Of a stretch of DNA of 64,000 nucleotides, positions 11,914 through 23,524 are shown piece by piece (the first letter of the stretch is position 1; each line of letters opens with the position of its first letter). Origin of the DNA: Fasciola hepatica (Eukaryota > Platyhelminthes > Trematoda > Plagiorchiida > Fasciolidae); NCBI GenBank assembly GCA_948099385.1, contig CANUEZ040000198.1, forward strand, positions 3,052,501 to 3,116,500, written 5' to 3'. Position numbers and translations under genes: made by a program. The notes under the pieces are model-generated. The model did not search any database, was not told where the DNA came from, and worked only from the letters and a program-made list of their open reading frames with translations.

Positions 11914-13040
11914 CATTTTTTGTAATTCCCCCTATATTTGTCGCACAATACTGTTGCATATTAATTTATTTGATATGGATCGTTCTGCAGTATGAACCAT
12001 GTTGAGACGCAGCGAGATCGTCTTGAATGTAAATCGTGCCTTGTAGCAACTCTCTCTTTTTATCTGTCGTAAAACATGTGGCTATATTGTATGATTCCTT
12101 CGGATTTGGTCTTTCTTATGCTGCCGCCAGCAAGGCAGATCTTTCGCGGTGTATGCAATCATTGTCTGGATTGGGGCCGTCAGTCCGTTGATTGTTAGCG
12201 AGGCAGATGGATGAAATGTTCGAAGAACTAACAATCCATAACTCCCATTCACGTCGATAGATGTCTGGTCACGATATATCCACTATATGGGACAGTGCAG
12301 CAGCACATATTTAGTACCGCATCCGCAACTGGTTATGGTCCAGTTGGGTATTCGCGGTTCCAGTCTGACTGTGGACCTATTCACTTTTTCATGGTGAGAA
12401 AACTTTAAATGGCACCGTGCAAATTTCTCACAATACCGCGACCTGAATTAGTTGCGGTTGTTCTTGGAACACGGTTTTCAACGACATCACTCACGAGTTA
12501 CAAATGCAAATAGATCGGCTTGTTTCATGGACGGATTGCGCCATTCTTTTGCAGTGAATTATTAGTGTCAGTACCATTCGTCTCCTTTGCGGCCTCTAGA
12601 GTTGCTCTCATAGGAAACCGTCCATCACACCGTGAGTGGCGATATGTTCCAACTGATGAGAATTCAGAGAATATGTCATCAGGGAAATGTTGCCTGAAAT
12701 ATGGCGTCAAATAATTTCTCTTCGTCGTTTCCGCACTATATCTTTCTGACAAACGTACCAGCTCTTCGACTGTTCCACTGCTTGTCATTGTCAAATTTCG
12801 GCGGCTAAAGCGAGACTGTTGCGTATTGAACTGCTCAATTTTCCACTATGGTTCTTGGACCGATTGAGCGAAAACGACATTTGGGCCTGGACCACGATTA
12901 CCTCAAACTTGGTTTTAAAAACCGGGATCAACAAGCAAAATCAGATCGTGTTGGTCTTTAAAAAGACTGTTTGATCGTTCTCCGGCCTTAAACAAAAGTA
13001 ATAGTTCGTTCTCTGTTTTTGATAGGCACCGTATTTACCG
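11914..13040. other. No recognisable gene
   Basis: I see no domain on either strand. A minus-strand frame of 89 codons (12525-12794) and a plus-strand frame of 64 codons overlap one another, and neither resembles a known family. The stretch lies between the Penelope-like element and the transposase relic. Confidence 0.5.
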
Positions 13041-13334
13041 TCACATTAGATGTTCAAAAACGCCACCAACTTGAACCAGGCAAATCGTCAGCCGTCGAAT
13101 CATATTATGTTGAACTGCCTCTAGCATTGATGTTGGAATCGCATCACATACAGGTTGGATCCGACTTTCCAACTCATCCAGGTTCTCGGCCTTGAGTTCG
13201 TGAAATTTCATCTCAACATAACCGCCCAGGAAATATGCCGTTGGACTTATATCCAGAGATCCTCGAGACCAGGGTATAGGTACATTTGGTCCAATCCTGT
13301 GCAAAAGAGAATTTCCAGTCGAGCCATTGAGCAT
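13041..13334 (-). pseudogene. Mariner-like (DDE) transposase C-terminus
   Basis: This open frame matches the end of the mariner-related transposase family common in arthropods and other animals. An IPWSRGSLDISP segment stands for the family's WPPRSPDL-P block, which carries the third catalytic Asp (the D of LDIS is in the right place). FLGGYVEMKFHELKAENLDE stands for FLWGYVK followed by a DL segment, and the end is R-RL-IC then GGVFEHLM (family: C-x-NGGHFEHLL). The N-terminal catalytic region is not recognisable upstream (13335-13592 minus), although frames are open there. No terminal inverted repeats were identified. It is a decayed fragment of a cut-and-paste DNA transposon. Confidence 0.8.
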
Positions 13335-15130
13335 ATTTTTGTAGCGAGATCAAGGCTTGGTCTTTTGTCTCAAGCACTAACTTATCCGAAAGCGTGTTGC
13401 CCAGTCTGATATACAATTGACCGTTGCAGATGAACCTACATAAAATCGGTCGCCATCTAACTCCAATTTTCCTAATGATGTTCCAACTCCACGTACGACT
13501 GAACTACCCAGATTTGAATCTACTTGATGCAGTAAAGGAAATATGAAGACTGAATTCCATTGAAATCCTAATCTTGTCAGTTTAGGGCGCAATTTGCATC
13601 ACTTTGTAGTAATATTTTCATCCGAATCGTGTCTTTGGGGCAAATATGCCCTCTAATCGAGATACAATACCATACCAATCACAAAATTGCCTCATCATTC
13701 TAATTCGAAATTTCAAGGTATTATGTGTTAGATCAGCCACGATGATTTCTTTTTTTCCTCCTTGTGTGTTTTCATCCTTTCTCTTCCCTCAAATTCTTTC
13801 TTCTAATAAAATAGGCATTTCGTTTGATTTTGAGGTGTTCGTTGCCATACGTCGTGTATTTCAAAAGCATCGTCAACAAATATGTGAGTTCCTCCTCTAT
13901 TTCCATGAAAACCTTCTCGGCTCCAAATGAAGTGACAGCGACTAACGTTCTGGGTAAAACGGTATAGTTACCTTTATCGTGGTATGATGCTGTGGTCTCC
14001 CTCAGATACCATATGGAGCGGTTGACCATCTACTACTCATCACCTTTCACTAAATAATAGTTGATTCATCAAGATTCCTCCAATATTACCGAGTCAAGTA
14101 CCCATTTTTCCGATGTTCCCGTTCTCACCACTCACTGCTCCTCAAGCAATGCAGCAGGAACTAACAATGCAGTCAGTACGAGGAACATTACCGTTTGACC
14201 ACGACATGTCTTCTGTTGACACTCCAACGTGCTCTGGTGCCTTAGGTTTACCATGGACAGTAACTTGCAAGCTGAGTTTAACCGACTATCCCTAGAATAT
14301 CCCAACAATCGGTAAGTTGTGGTCAATCCACACATGATCCTGAACATTCACACGGATGAGCAATTTGCTCCCATTGTCGAGAAAGACCGATGCTAGTTTC
14401 TGTCATGAATTCTATGAAACGTGACTTACGAAAATATTCATATCAAATCAGCCTGATTATTGACTTTGATTCGTTTATTTTGCTCTTTCCATAGTTCTGT
14501 TCATATAAAAATCTGTGAACTTACACGTCATCATCATGTGACTGAAAATGTAATTTCGCAGATGATTAACATGCAAATGGACAAGCTCGATCCTCATACA
14601 GTATGGCATTGCACAATTTTGAGTGCCATAATAAAGAGGTTTATTCCCAACCAGCTGTTTATATGGAAATTGAACTCAGCTGAACAAGGTTGATTTGCCC
14701 CATATACCGATAATAAAAAGGAAGAGCATTCATGCAAGTGGAGGGGCGGTTCGTCTTCTTTGAATGCGGTCGTGTACAAGGGATTGTGATCATATATTTG
14801 ATTCAGTGCAGAAGACTGCTTTCACTGCGTTTAGCCTTCTTATTGCTGTAAAAACCTCCTTGTTGTTTGCAAACAATATAGGCGGCGACCAATCATATTA
14901 GGAAGTCTTACAACGTTTTCTGTTGAAGTAATTACATTCCGTCGAAATGAGCTTGGTTGCAGTAGTTTGATGAATATACACTCATGAAACAATTTTCCGT
15001 AAATGGAAATTTTCATCATTCTGGATGTGAATACTCAATTGTTTGAGATTTATTTAGGAATTGGAAACATAGCTTTCCCGACACAAATTTGAACATAGAA
15101 ATCAATAGCGTTAGATTGCACGATGTATTC
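13335..15130. other. No recognisable gene
   Basis: 13335-13600 (minus) may be the degraded continuation of the transposase, but no catalytic motif is visible. The remainder holds only short frames (94 codons at 13646-13930 plus, hydrophobic and Phe-rich; 77 codons at 14460-14693) without recognisable similarity. Confidence 0.4.
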
Positions 15131-15181
15131 CGGACCATTTCGCTGCATCTCCACTAGTGCGTACTGCAGTCAAGGTGAAAA

Positions 15182-15480
15182 TTGCGTAATAGGATGGTTG
15201 AACATATTCCGGTTTGGTTACAAAGAACAATGAGTGGACAGATACAATCAGTGACGTCATCGAACGCACGCAGAACACTCAGGTCATCCATTACGAAACA
15301 CCTGTGGGAGACAAATCACTGTAGTTATCTGAGCACGGCGTTCACCGTCACTTATGTCACAAACAATCAACGATTATTGAGATACGCGGAGGCACTAGCA
15401 ATTAAGCAACGTCACCCTCAACTGTGCAAACAGCGAGAATGGATAATTACGTTAGCCTTGCCGGTAACGCGTTTTCATTT
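15182..15480 (+). pseudogene. Penelope-like element 3' end (GIY-YIG C-terminal part)
   Basis: This uninterrupted frame matches the C-terminal part of a Penelope-like endonuclease region. It has RNRMVEHIPVWLQ (family: LRNR--EHIP-WL), then SSITKHLWETNH, STAFTVTY, QRLLRYAEALAIK and QLCKQREWIITLALP. The YVG part of the GIY-YIG motif should lie just upstream but is not readable, so the element is 5' truncated or broken at about 15180. The sequence differs clearly from the Penelope-like end at 11.6-11.9 kb, so it is a separate family member. The frame stays open to 15550. It is better preserved than most relics here. Confidence 0.85.
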
Positions 15481-15550
15481 GCTATCATTAGTTGTGTGTG
15501 TGCGCAATTTTGCCTTTGATCTCATGAGAACTTCAATTTACCATTTTTAA

Positions 15551-16440
15551 ATGAACACCTGGACTGCAGTATGCACTTATTAAAGGATAACTGTGACTCT
15601 GGATGGTGACACGAAGACAACTATCGTCCTCTACGGGATATGTGAAATTCAGCCAGCTCCCTCAAGCAGATGTAAAGTTCCTGGCATCAGAATTTGTTTA
15701 ACTTTGGTTTTATTCGTCAGAGATACAATTTCCCCAATCGAATGATTACACTTCGATATTGAAACCTAATAAATCAGCCGGACAAAACCAAGAAAAGTTT
15801 CGTGAATGTTAGTTCAAATGCCAATTCTGGAGAATATGATTTCATAGGCCGCAAAGGACTGGTCAATAAACGAAACAGCTCAATTGGTCGAAACTGAGCA
15901 GGATATTTCTATCGTCTTCCAACTTCCAACGATATTTATTTTAAAGAACTATTTGATTCTTAAAATTGGAGAGTTTCCGCTTGAGATCAGGTGAAAACCT
16001 GCGCAGACAAACACATTCAGGAATCCTCACATGTACGCTTGATCATGGTTCATATGACGATGTCTGATTCCATGACTGCGTGAGTTGCAATGAACTTTTG
16101 TTATATCACGCGATGGCACACTTGATAAAGAATGTCTCAATTCACTAAGACTCGATAAAATATCTTATTTGCGTTGGTATGCCACACACAGTGGAAGCAC
16201 ACGGCCTATTGGACCCACAACACAATCAAAAGACACGGTGCCCAATTAATGTACTGCACGAAACACAGGGCACTACACCGAGGAATCTCACAAAACAGAA
16301 CACAACTGATAGAGAGCTCCGAAATTGTTCGACTAACTACTACGCCTGATCTATTGAGACCTTATATGGTTTGCCAATTTAGATTTCAGGATCACGGTTG
16401 CTGGTTTCTTTTACACCACAAATCATGAAAATACACAACC
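15551..16440. other. No recognisable gene
   Basis: I see nothing assignable. An 84-codon frame at 16174-16428 lacks known motifs and lies upstream of the non-LTR element. Confidence 0.5.
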
Positions 16441-16601
16441 ATACTCGCAGTCGACGTCTTACACGCTCTCCTCACTCGGAAGATGACCACAAACTTGTCA
16501 CTCTCACTAGCATTCGCGGAGTGAAGCATGATATCGACTTGTGAATTTCAATTGATGTCGCTGAAGCTTCGACTCACTTTTTGTAATCACTGTTTTGTGT
16601 A

Positions 16602-18620
16602 GATCACCGTTCACCCAACAGTAGCGATTCATCGTTCTTTTATATCTCACCTTCAAACATTGACCTTATTTTGTGGCAGATCCAACTGACTCGTCACCAT
16701 CTTATGAGATTTTAATGTTCACAAGCAAGATTGGTTCATTCACTCATCGGACACTTCGGCTCTGGAGCGCGAAGCCGAACACTTCTCCGTGGACAACAAC
16801 CTATGCCAACTTGTTTACCTCCTCACACGTACTCCCGGTCGAGCTGGCGATCATGCCCATACCCCTCAACAAATTCTCACTTCTGTTCATTCCCTATTCT
16901 CGGGCACATTTGCCCTTTCTCAAGTTGACTCATCTAATCACTTTACTATTTCCTATTCCATCATTTTCACTCACTATTTTACTCCACCTTCTTTGAGATA
17001 AATTTTTTTGAGCTGAAATTCAACCAACTGAGATAGACGTTGCGATGTCCCAGCCTCCTATTCTTGGAATGAATGCCGCTTTACTTCAGACGTTTCCTCT
17101 CCCGCTTCTAACTTTACCTACATTGTTCTTCAAGTTATGCAACTTTTTATTACTCACTTGTCCAAACTTGGCAAACCCGAATCCTCCGATTGGTCCAGCT
17201 ATGCTTTCGATCGTGATGCACGCTTGAAATGTGCAACATTTCGCAGCTGGTTCGGCTCACCCACAACAGACTCCCACCTCTGCTCCGTGCATACCAGGGA
17301 CAGATGCTCGCCAACCACGCAGTGAGCCAAAGAAAGCTTCTTCCGCTGGGAAACCGAACGCTTACTCTCATCTGCCACCGGTAGCCTGAAACGTTGGTAC
17401 TTTGGAAAATTTCGCCCTTCCAATTTCATTCCCATATGTAATTTCACTGGCGATCTTGTTTAGGAAACACATAGGAACAATGACAATCCGCTTCATGGTT
17501 TGCCACAAACTCCATCTCACCTACATATCCTACTCCATCGTTTCTTTCTGTTCCCTCTGTCTCCTGTTAACAATCCCATTTTGGTTTTAAAAGACACGCC
17601 AAATGATGCATTCTCTGGACTTATACAAACCACCCGATCAAAACGGCATACCACCCATCGTCCTTCAAATGTGCAATTTGAATTGGCCTATTTCTTACGT
17701 CGTCCATTCTGTCTCTCTCTCTCTCTTACACACATTCCCCTTCTTTTCTACTTTTCCGATCCCCTGGAAACACATAGCAATGTTTCATATTCCCAAAAGC
17801 GATGATCTTTCTGGCCCGAATATTTATCGTCCTAATCCCACCATACCTGTTATTTCGAACAAAACTCGGAACTGTCATCTCCATAAAACCGCGTGCGTTA
17901 CTCGAACGCGAAGAACTACTGAGTGTTCACCAATACGGATTCCGACCTCACCGTTCCGCCGGTGACATAGTGGCTCTCATCTCACACTTTTGACCGGTTG
18001 CACTCGACAACCACGGAGAAACACACATTGCTTCACCCAACATCTTTGAGCGTTTGACCGAGTTTGGTACGGAGGTCTTCTGGTCAAACTTCTCACTTTC
18101 AGATTCTCCTCCACTCTCTTTTCGCGGACATCAAGTTTCCTCAGTAAGCGGATCATCTTTGCCCGAATTGATGGAGTTCTGTCCCAGCCATTTCCTGTGA
18201 ATGCTGGCGATCCCCAGGGTTCAGTACTTTAGCCCACCTTATTCCTTCTATTTTCTAATGATCTCTCTTCCACTAAATCCAATTCGATCCATTTATTTGC
18301 CGATGATTTCGCCCTTCATTCTTCTTCTTTTTACCGCAATCCCCACAATGCCAACACCAACATCGATCGAGACCGCAGTGCAATCAGTGCATCTATAGAG
18401 TCCCACTTCAAACAAAATCTCCTTCCCGGGGCCCCCACCGCTACGCTGCATATATTGCTTTCACAATTTCTCTTCTTATAATTTCCCTAAAACATCCAAC
18501 ATGCTTCACTAGCCCATTGACGGGCTGTTGCTGCGTCGTCTTTTGTCTGTTGGTACTACTTAAGATCTTGTTCGTCCGAACTTGTTCTAGAAGCTTTTCT
18601 TACCAAACGTTCTTCCGACC
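16602..18620 (+). mobile_element. Jockey/CR1-type non-LTR retrotransposon (endonuclease and RT)
   Basis: Segments of one ORF2-like protein occur in order on the plus strand. 16602 reads DHRSPNSSDSSFF, the YRSPN block of the apurinic-type endonuclease. 16718-17001 reads NNLCQLV, RTPGRAGDHAHT and SSNHFTIS, where the last stands for the catalytic SDH motif (D to N). 17160-17330 is the linker. About 17610-17830 reads PPDQNGIPPIVL (family: GPDGIPP-VLK) and PIPWKHI. 17904-17960 reads SVHQYGFRPHRSAGD. About 18048 reads FDRVWYGGLL, 18193 NAGDPQGSVL and 18290 HLFADDFALH, giving the FADD catalytic box at 18296-18307. 18502-18560 reads HXRAVAASSF, matching the C-terminal HRRAVASLS block. There are about six frame changes and an in-frame TAG at 18230-18232. 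It is strikingly C/T-rich compared with its flanks. Confidence 0.88.
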
Positions 18621-19140
18621 ATCACGTACCCGCAAAACTTCTCATCCAAATACAAGAAAGGAATTTCGATGATGTTAGCCCACCAGCTAGGCTTAAAATG
18701 TCTTTGACCTACCTTTCATACAGAGACACGCAGCTGACAGTTGGATTCATCGTGATATTTTCATCGTTCGCCGTGAATATATCGGCGAGCGAAGAACCGC
18801 GTAGAGATGCGCTTACGATATCCTCTCTCCGTCTGTAAAAGTTATCATCGGATAAGAACTGATTGGAGAGCAGAAAATCAGTAGTTCTTTACATTTTCCC
18901 GCAGGTATACTAATGCTGATTTTTCTGTTGACATGAAAATGTCTATTATTTTAGATACAAGCACTTTTGTGATCAATGACGAAACATCTAGAATAATCAT
19001 TTTATGTGAATTCACGATTCATATTGAACTACAACTGAGTAACAAGTGATTAGATTTGTGTATTAGGATTCATCATGCAGCTTCACCGCTCAGCTCAGCA
19101 TTGAAAAATATGCTAGTGTGGTGTAGATGTTCAGCAAACC

Positions 19141-19196
19141 GTTGAGAGTCAGCTCGGATAACCTTGACTGTAAGGTGTTCGATTCGCAATCCTATT
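19141..19196 (+). other. Possible tRNA-like (SINE) fragment
   Basis: CAGCTCGGATAA resembles a degenerate A box, and TGTTCGATTCG, about 25 bp downstream, resembles a B box of an RNA polymerase III promoter. No cloverleaf could be verified by eye and no second copy was found in the window, so this is only a weak candidate for a tRNA-derived repeat. Confidence 0.2.
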
Positions 19197-22100
19197 GTTT
19201 CACCTTGACTAATAATTGAACGACTAGGATAGGTTTTGGCAGATGTATTTGTCTCACACTCCGAACAATAAATGAAAACAGTTATATGCCAAGATACTCT
19301 CCACGGACGTTAAGTAGACGACATCTTCGTTTTTATTCTGCAAACCAAGGACGCGTGTGAAAACATCTTCCGTCTATTCTACATCATATAACTAACCATC
19401 CACATGATGACCGGTTTGCTCAAAAGCAAAACAGAAGACACACCAACTGCCACTGAAGTGCATTGTTTATTAGGCACGCGAATATATACAGAAACGCATA
19501 TTCAAGCAGCATTCGCATCCGACGCGCACGGATAATCGTCATCAGATATTCGAATGTTGTTAGACGACAAACTTCGATCGAACGTGTGGATTTTCACAGC
19601 CCGAGTTTGTATGAAGCACCAAAATTCCGGAGTGGAAATAACCTTATATATGTATTGTTGACTGTGTGGAAATTACCTTCGTGTTACTGATCACATGTGG
19701 AAATAGATGAACTAATTGAATTTATGAAAACGAATTATTCGCAAAACCACTACATCTCATCTACTCAATATCGGAGAAGCTAACAACGACATTGCAATTC
19801 TGAATATTTGAATTACTCATCGAAATCATGGATCAATCTGCTGATCAGTCCACGTAAAATTACGTTGTCAGGAAAGTATCTAAACTTACCTAGCTCTGTT
19901 CCATGAAGTAAAAATGTGGATTTGTCGGGGCCGTGTTCTAAAGAACACATGAAACATGTACGATCGACAAACTAAAAGTTTGTTGCTCGCTGTACTAAAC
20001 CCAGAAGTCAAAAATATATCCAAAATCATCTGATGAACGCACCACCACCAAACCACATACGCGCCAATCACTTTCAGCCAAGTAATTCTTGTGCTACGTT
20101 CAGGATATGAGGCCTCGGTCAAAGACAGATGGAGCTGCGCACGCTATCCGTGGTTTGTCTCGGTCGCTGTCGCACAAAAACGTCTCGCATGACATGTTGG
20201 CGACGTGTGTGTGGCATGCAGCTTTCGAGCGTTAGAGCTGAGGAATAGAACACAGATTATTGCAACTTTATTCATTCAACTTGAATATAGGTCTTTGGTA
20301 ATTCAATTGAGTCACATACAACTCCACGTGAAGCCATCATTTTTTAAATTTATATTAGTGTACAAATCCCATATGTTTTAGCTCGCGTAAAAATTCGTTT
20401 GGGAGGATATACGATTGACTGCATTATTATCTTGAATTCTGCACTGATACCATACAAAACAGTACGAAGAAAAAAATTGACTCAATTTCTCAGAATCCGC
20501 TGAGAAAAAAAGGAAAAAGTGAGTGTTGATTTTCCACAAAAGTTTATGAAAATAATCGGCTGAATTATCTGAACACTCGGTAGAGAACGAAATCGTTCTC
20601 GGTGCTTCACAAGAGACGGAATATAAGCATTTTTTTCGCACTTCAGTCAAGATGATAGAAAAAAGAGCAAGAAACTTAGTGTTCATGGAGAGCCAACAAA
20701 TGACAGTTTCATGTCCACATAGTTACAGTATTATTGGTGTCACTAGAGAAAGTGTGTATTGATATCTGTAATGCAGAATTGCTTGAGCTATCGAATTTGT
20801 AAGATAAGTTAGAGCATATTGAGCACACCACTGAAAATATAAGGATATCATTGTTCAACATCACTCCTTGGTACTAAGGAGACTCGAATCTGTGTAATTG
20901 AATGGTGCACGGTGTATTCTCAACATTGGAAAAGGCTGAGTGAGATGAAGTGAATATACACCTAAAATACTACGAAGGGTTAAGAAAGGATCACTTTGCT
21001 CATAATCACTCACAATGTCTTGAGAATTATCCGACTGTTCATTTAGTCCTCTCAGGTTCACACAAAATGCCAAATACATTCACCGTTAGCGCAAAACGTG
21101 CCAGTTCTTGAGAAGCCATACGTTAGGTTGAATACGTAAGTGAGGGGAAAGGAGCGAAAGCACAACAGCTTGAAGAGTGTCGAAGTGACTGTTCAGGAGT
21201 CTGGACGATTTACCGGCATACTGAGTATTGGGAATTGGTCACGAGAATTTATTCACATATCACGCCGATAAACTAGGTGATCAACCGAAAGAATGAGGCC
21301 CTTGTAGGTCCTGTAGTGTTGAAATGGCGTTAAAGGTTGAAGGCAACTCATTGGATGTGCAACTCACAGAGTAGTTTAGCAATTTATGGTCGCAATGTAC
21401 AGTAAAGGATGTATCACATCATTATACATGTGTGATGTTTTTATGATATGCGTATGTGTTATTCATTCATCCAAAGAAAAACCTCCTTGCTCGGACAATT
21501 CCATGCTGAAATACCATCGTGTGATGTTGTGATGGATATCTCACCCTCCGACCAAAATACCCAGAAACATGACTGAACGTCAAAATCAGCGGTAGTAACT
21601 ATTAGGTAGGTTAAAAAGAGGGTTCATTCAGAACGGAAATATAATTGTTCTTTCAAAATACTTCAAGTATGGTATAGATTTCCTGTGCAGTGCATTGCGG
21701 AACGATATAAATTATCATTCCCAATTTACACCATTCATCCACGCAATGCTATCTAAAAGATGGAAATTCATGCACCTCGTAAAGTAGAATCATGAAGCCA
21801 AACATGAAGTATCAAGTAAAATTAGGAGGTAATAATCATGGATGACAATAACAGTGTCTGGTTGAGCGATCAGCGAAACTAGAACAAAATTTATGAATGA
21901 GGAGCTAGTTTCTGTTTGACCCGTCAGTTTCTCTTTCATGTTCGTTGCAGTGATTGGAAGGAGCAAACGAATTCAAATAATACATAGGCCTCACAATGAT
22001 ATGTAAATGGCGTTAACATTTATTGTGATGTCGTTGGTGGCAGAAAGAATTAGTACGAAATATTACTATTCACTACCCGATCGAGAATATGAACCATTCA

Positions 22101-23509
22101 ATTTATCCACAGAACCTCATGCATATTGGCTACTGGCTATTGTTCCAGTAGTGAGAACTGAAATGCGATCGATATGGATTGTCACCGGAAGCAGTTTAGT
22201 GGTCAAGTATAGAATGGTTGGCCGGGGAAGCACCGGGTACGCTCAGTAGATTGGTGGCAACAACCGCAAAACCAGCCGTGTGCATTCTGGACAGTTTCAT
22301 CAATTCATCCATACATAGTACCATTTGGCTCATTTAAAATTACTTGAATGCAGGTAATGTGGTGGGGTTTGTGTTTTGACCCCTTCCTGTTTGATTTGTT
22401 AGTGATTTTCGTAACGGACAACCGAGATCAAATCCGTTTTGTAGAGGCTCATCGGGTTCGATACGGAAAGACAAAATGTGGTGGATCATAGTCCGCAAAA
22501 GTAGATTACATTCATACACATGTAAATTGCTCATATTAAAGACAAACAAGATATGATAATGCTTGCCGCAAATCAGTCTTTCAGCTGGGATACTCAATAT
22601 ATGTGGTGCAATGATTTGTTCATAACTTACCACTGCCCTTTTCAAGGAACAAATCGTGCTACATAGTTCAGGTCAGCGACGAAAATGTTTGTATAATCCT
22701 AGTTATCCGTATTCACGCGGGTTATTTTCCAATGATGTATTTATCTTTCATAAATCAGTGTGAATTCTTCGAAGTCGGGATAACCATTTGAAACGTCAAT
22801 TCAAAGTCTTTTATATCAGACGTAATAGGCAGAAGAAAAAACTTCAAACAAAACCCACTGGTCTGAGGCGATTTGATCCTCAAGTCACTCATGTTATGAA
22901 ATCACGTGAAAGAAGTAATTTTAGCTCTAACAGTAATTGATCGACCTCCGAATTTCGAAGTAGTATAACAATCCAACTTCCAATTCCAACCATCCACATT
23001 TATATAGAAGTGGTATGATATAATTTGACTCCATCTCAACCACTCAATCAAATGTTTATAATCGGGAGTACCCATTATTACTGAGTCAATGACATTAGTG
23101 TCATTAAATTCTTGTCTAGACAGTCCTGGATGGCTCGGAATTGTATTCCTTTCTTTACGTACGAAGTCACACAGCTTTTTAGGAAAATACACACTTGGAG
23201 ACATCATGTATCAGTAACCGGGAGCAGAATGATCAATGTCCGCACTTTGCCGCACTGAACATCACTAATTTGGTATGGCTTTTGCAGCGAATTCATGTAT
23301 ATATTGGTACGTATTCACTCAGTAAGATGTACTGCATTCGACTCCGGAAATCCTGAATTCTGGAATCCTATTTTAATCGTGTTTCGTCTTAGCAGACCTC
23401 TTTGTCCACACTCACTACGTGGATAAACAGTCAATATCCTTCTCACATTTTGGCATAAGCCTGCATCTTATTGATAGGTAATTATGCTTCAGCCCGGGTA
23501 GTGTTAACT

Positions 23510-23524
23510 TATCTATCTATCTAT
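23510..23524. repeat. Short TATC microsatellite
   Basis: Just under four tandem units of TATC are present. No function is implied. Confidence 0.9.

Noticed and set aside
17711..17727. CT dinucleotide microsatellite
   Set aside because: It lies within the pyrimidine-rich coding sequence of the non-LTR element and is part of that composition, not a separate feature.
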